From Treponema sp. (GTDB lineage Bacteria; Spirochaetota; Spirochaetia; Treponematales; Breznakiellaceae): a stretch of DNA of 6,130 nt. Below, piece by piece: positions 5,837-6,130 of this stretch. A model generated the notes under the pieces. The model did not search any database and had not been told where the DNA came from. It saw nothing but the letters and a program-made list of their open reading frames with translations. A program made the position numbers and the translations under genes. The stretch is from the NCBI GenBank assembly GCA_031290325.1, contig JAITNU010000179.1, positions 1 to 6,130 of the forward strand, read 5' to 3'. The number at the start of each line of letters is the position of its first letter. Within the stretch, counting starts at the first letter, position 1.

Positions 5837-6130
5837 ATGCAATTCAATCGGAATGAATTCGTAACTGCTCTGGCGCTTGCTTTGGATTTTTTGGAAGCCA
5901 GTCTTAGAAAGAATATTACCAATCACAATAAACGGGTTGCGTTAATGGCCATCGGTTTAGGTGAGCAGGTAGGACTGTCCCCGGAAGAGCTATTCGATCT
6001 CTATGCATATTCCATGCTCCACGATAACGGGATCTCCCATCTGGTGTATAACAAAATGGCGTCCGGCCAGCTCACGAACATGGAAACCTCACAGATTCAT
6101 TGTCTCCAGGGAGAGGCCAATATGAAGCCC
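5837..6130 (+). CDS. HD-GYP-like protein, 5' part only
   Basis: The plus strand from ATG 5837 is open for 98 codons to the right edge, starting MQFNRNEFVTALALALDFLE. The helix NHNKRVALMAIGLGEQVGLSPEELFDLYAYSMLHDNGIS carries His30 and the His62-Asp63 pair, matching the first half of HD-GYP domains (H-x-x-R-V-A ... G-L-S-x-E-E-L-x-D-L-Y ... L-H-D). IHCLQGEANMKP (87-98) aligns with the later H-x-x-x-G-E-x-N region. HD-GYP proteins commonly hydrolyse cyclic di-GMP, but here HDNGIS replaces the usual HDIGK, so the motif lacks the Lys and catalysis is uncertain. The GYP motif would lie beyond the window. There is no signal peptide or sensor domain before the HD region. The start is supported by AAGGAAG 11 bases upstream. 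It follows the lipoprotein gene by 54 bases with a possible promoter of its own. Confidence 0.82.
   Translation, partial: MQFNRNEFVTALALALDFLEASLRKNITNHNKRVALMAIGLGEQVGLSPEELFDLYAYSMLHDNGISHLVYNKMASGQLTNMETSQIHCLQGEANMKP

Noticed and set aside
5707..5926. Minus-strand open frames across the end of the lipoprotein gene and the start of the HD-GYP-like gene
   Set aside because: They run opposite two supported plus-strand genes and their intergenic promoter region and have no recognisable product.
1..6130. CRISPR arrays, insertion sequences, tRNA or rRNA genes, attachment sites
   Set aside because: I found no spaced repeats, transposase-like proteins, terminal inverted repeats, cloverleaf sequences or rRNA stretches on either strand.

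Overview
The window looks like ordinary chromosomal DNA of a spirochaete, most likely a Treponema-type organism of balanced base composition. I infer this from the style of the proteins, not from a marker gene: two lipoproteins with loose spirochaete-type lipoboxes, a stand-alone oligopeptide-binding lipoprotein beside a protein of no recognised family, and a divergent HD-GYP-type protein. I see no mobile element, CRISPR array, tRNA, rRNA or phage gene, and no gene-free stretch longer than about 50 bases.

Layout. Positions 1-4899 hold five minus-strand genes that read leftwards as one close-packed series. In transcription order they are: a 459-residue cytoplasmic-looking protein of unknown function (4899-3520); an OppA-type solute-binding lipoprotein (3516-1825, 3-base gap); an HD-domain phosphohydrolase (1810-1223, 14-base gap); the tRNA 2-thiouridylase MnmA (1236-157, 14-base overlap); and, after a 51-base T-rich gap with a terminator-like hairpin, the first 35 codons of a small ACT-domain protein (105-1, cut by the left edge). 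Positions 4939-4962, between the divergent gene sets, hold an 8-bp inverted repeat and possible promoters. To the right on the plus strand lie a tryptophan-rich lipoprotein (5003-5782) and the first 98 codons of an HD-GYP-like protein (5837 to the right edge).

How the genes may work together. Only MnmA has a well-defined reaction, thiolation of U34 in tRNAs for Lys, Glu and Gln. The peptide-binding protein has no permease or ATPase next to it and would need a transporter encoded elsewhere, or act as a sensor. The unknown protein and OppA look translationally linked, as do HD hydrolase and MnmA, but I cannot name a shared pathway.

The points most worth a second look are the 5' end of the plus-strand lipoprotein gene, where a typical MK-type start at 4968 is one base out of frame with the lipobox across a run of nine T; the inverted repeat between the divergent genes; the unknown protein paired with the orphan OppA; and the altered HD motif (HDNG) at the right edge. 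I did not find clear evidence of a new multi-gene system.
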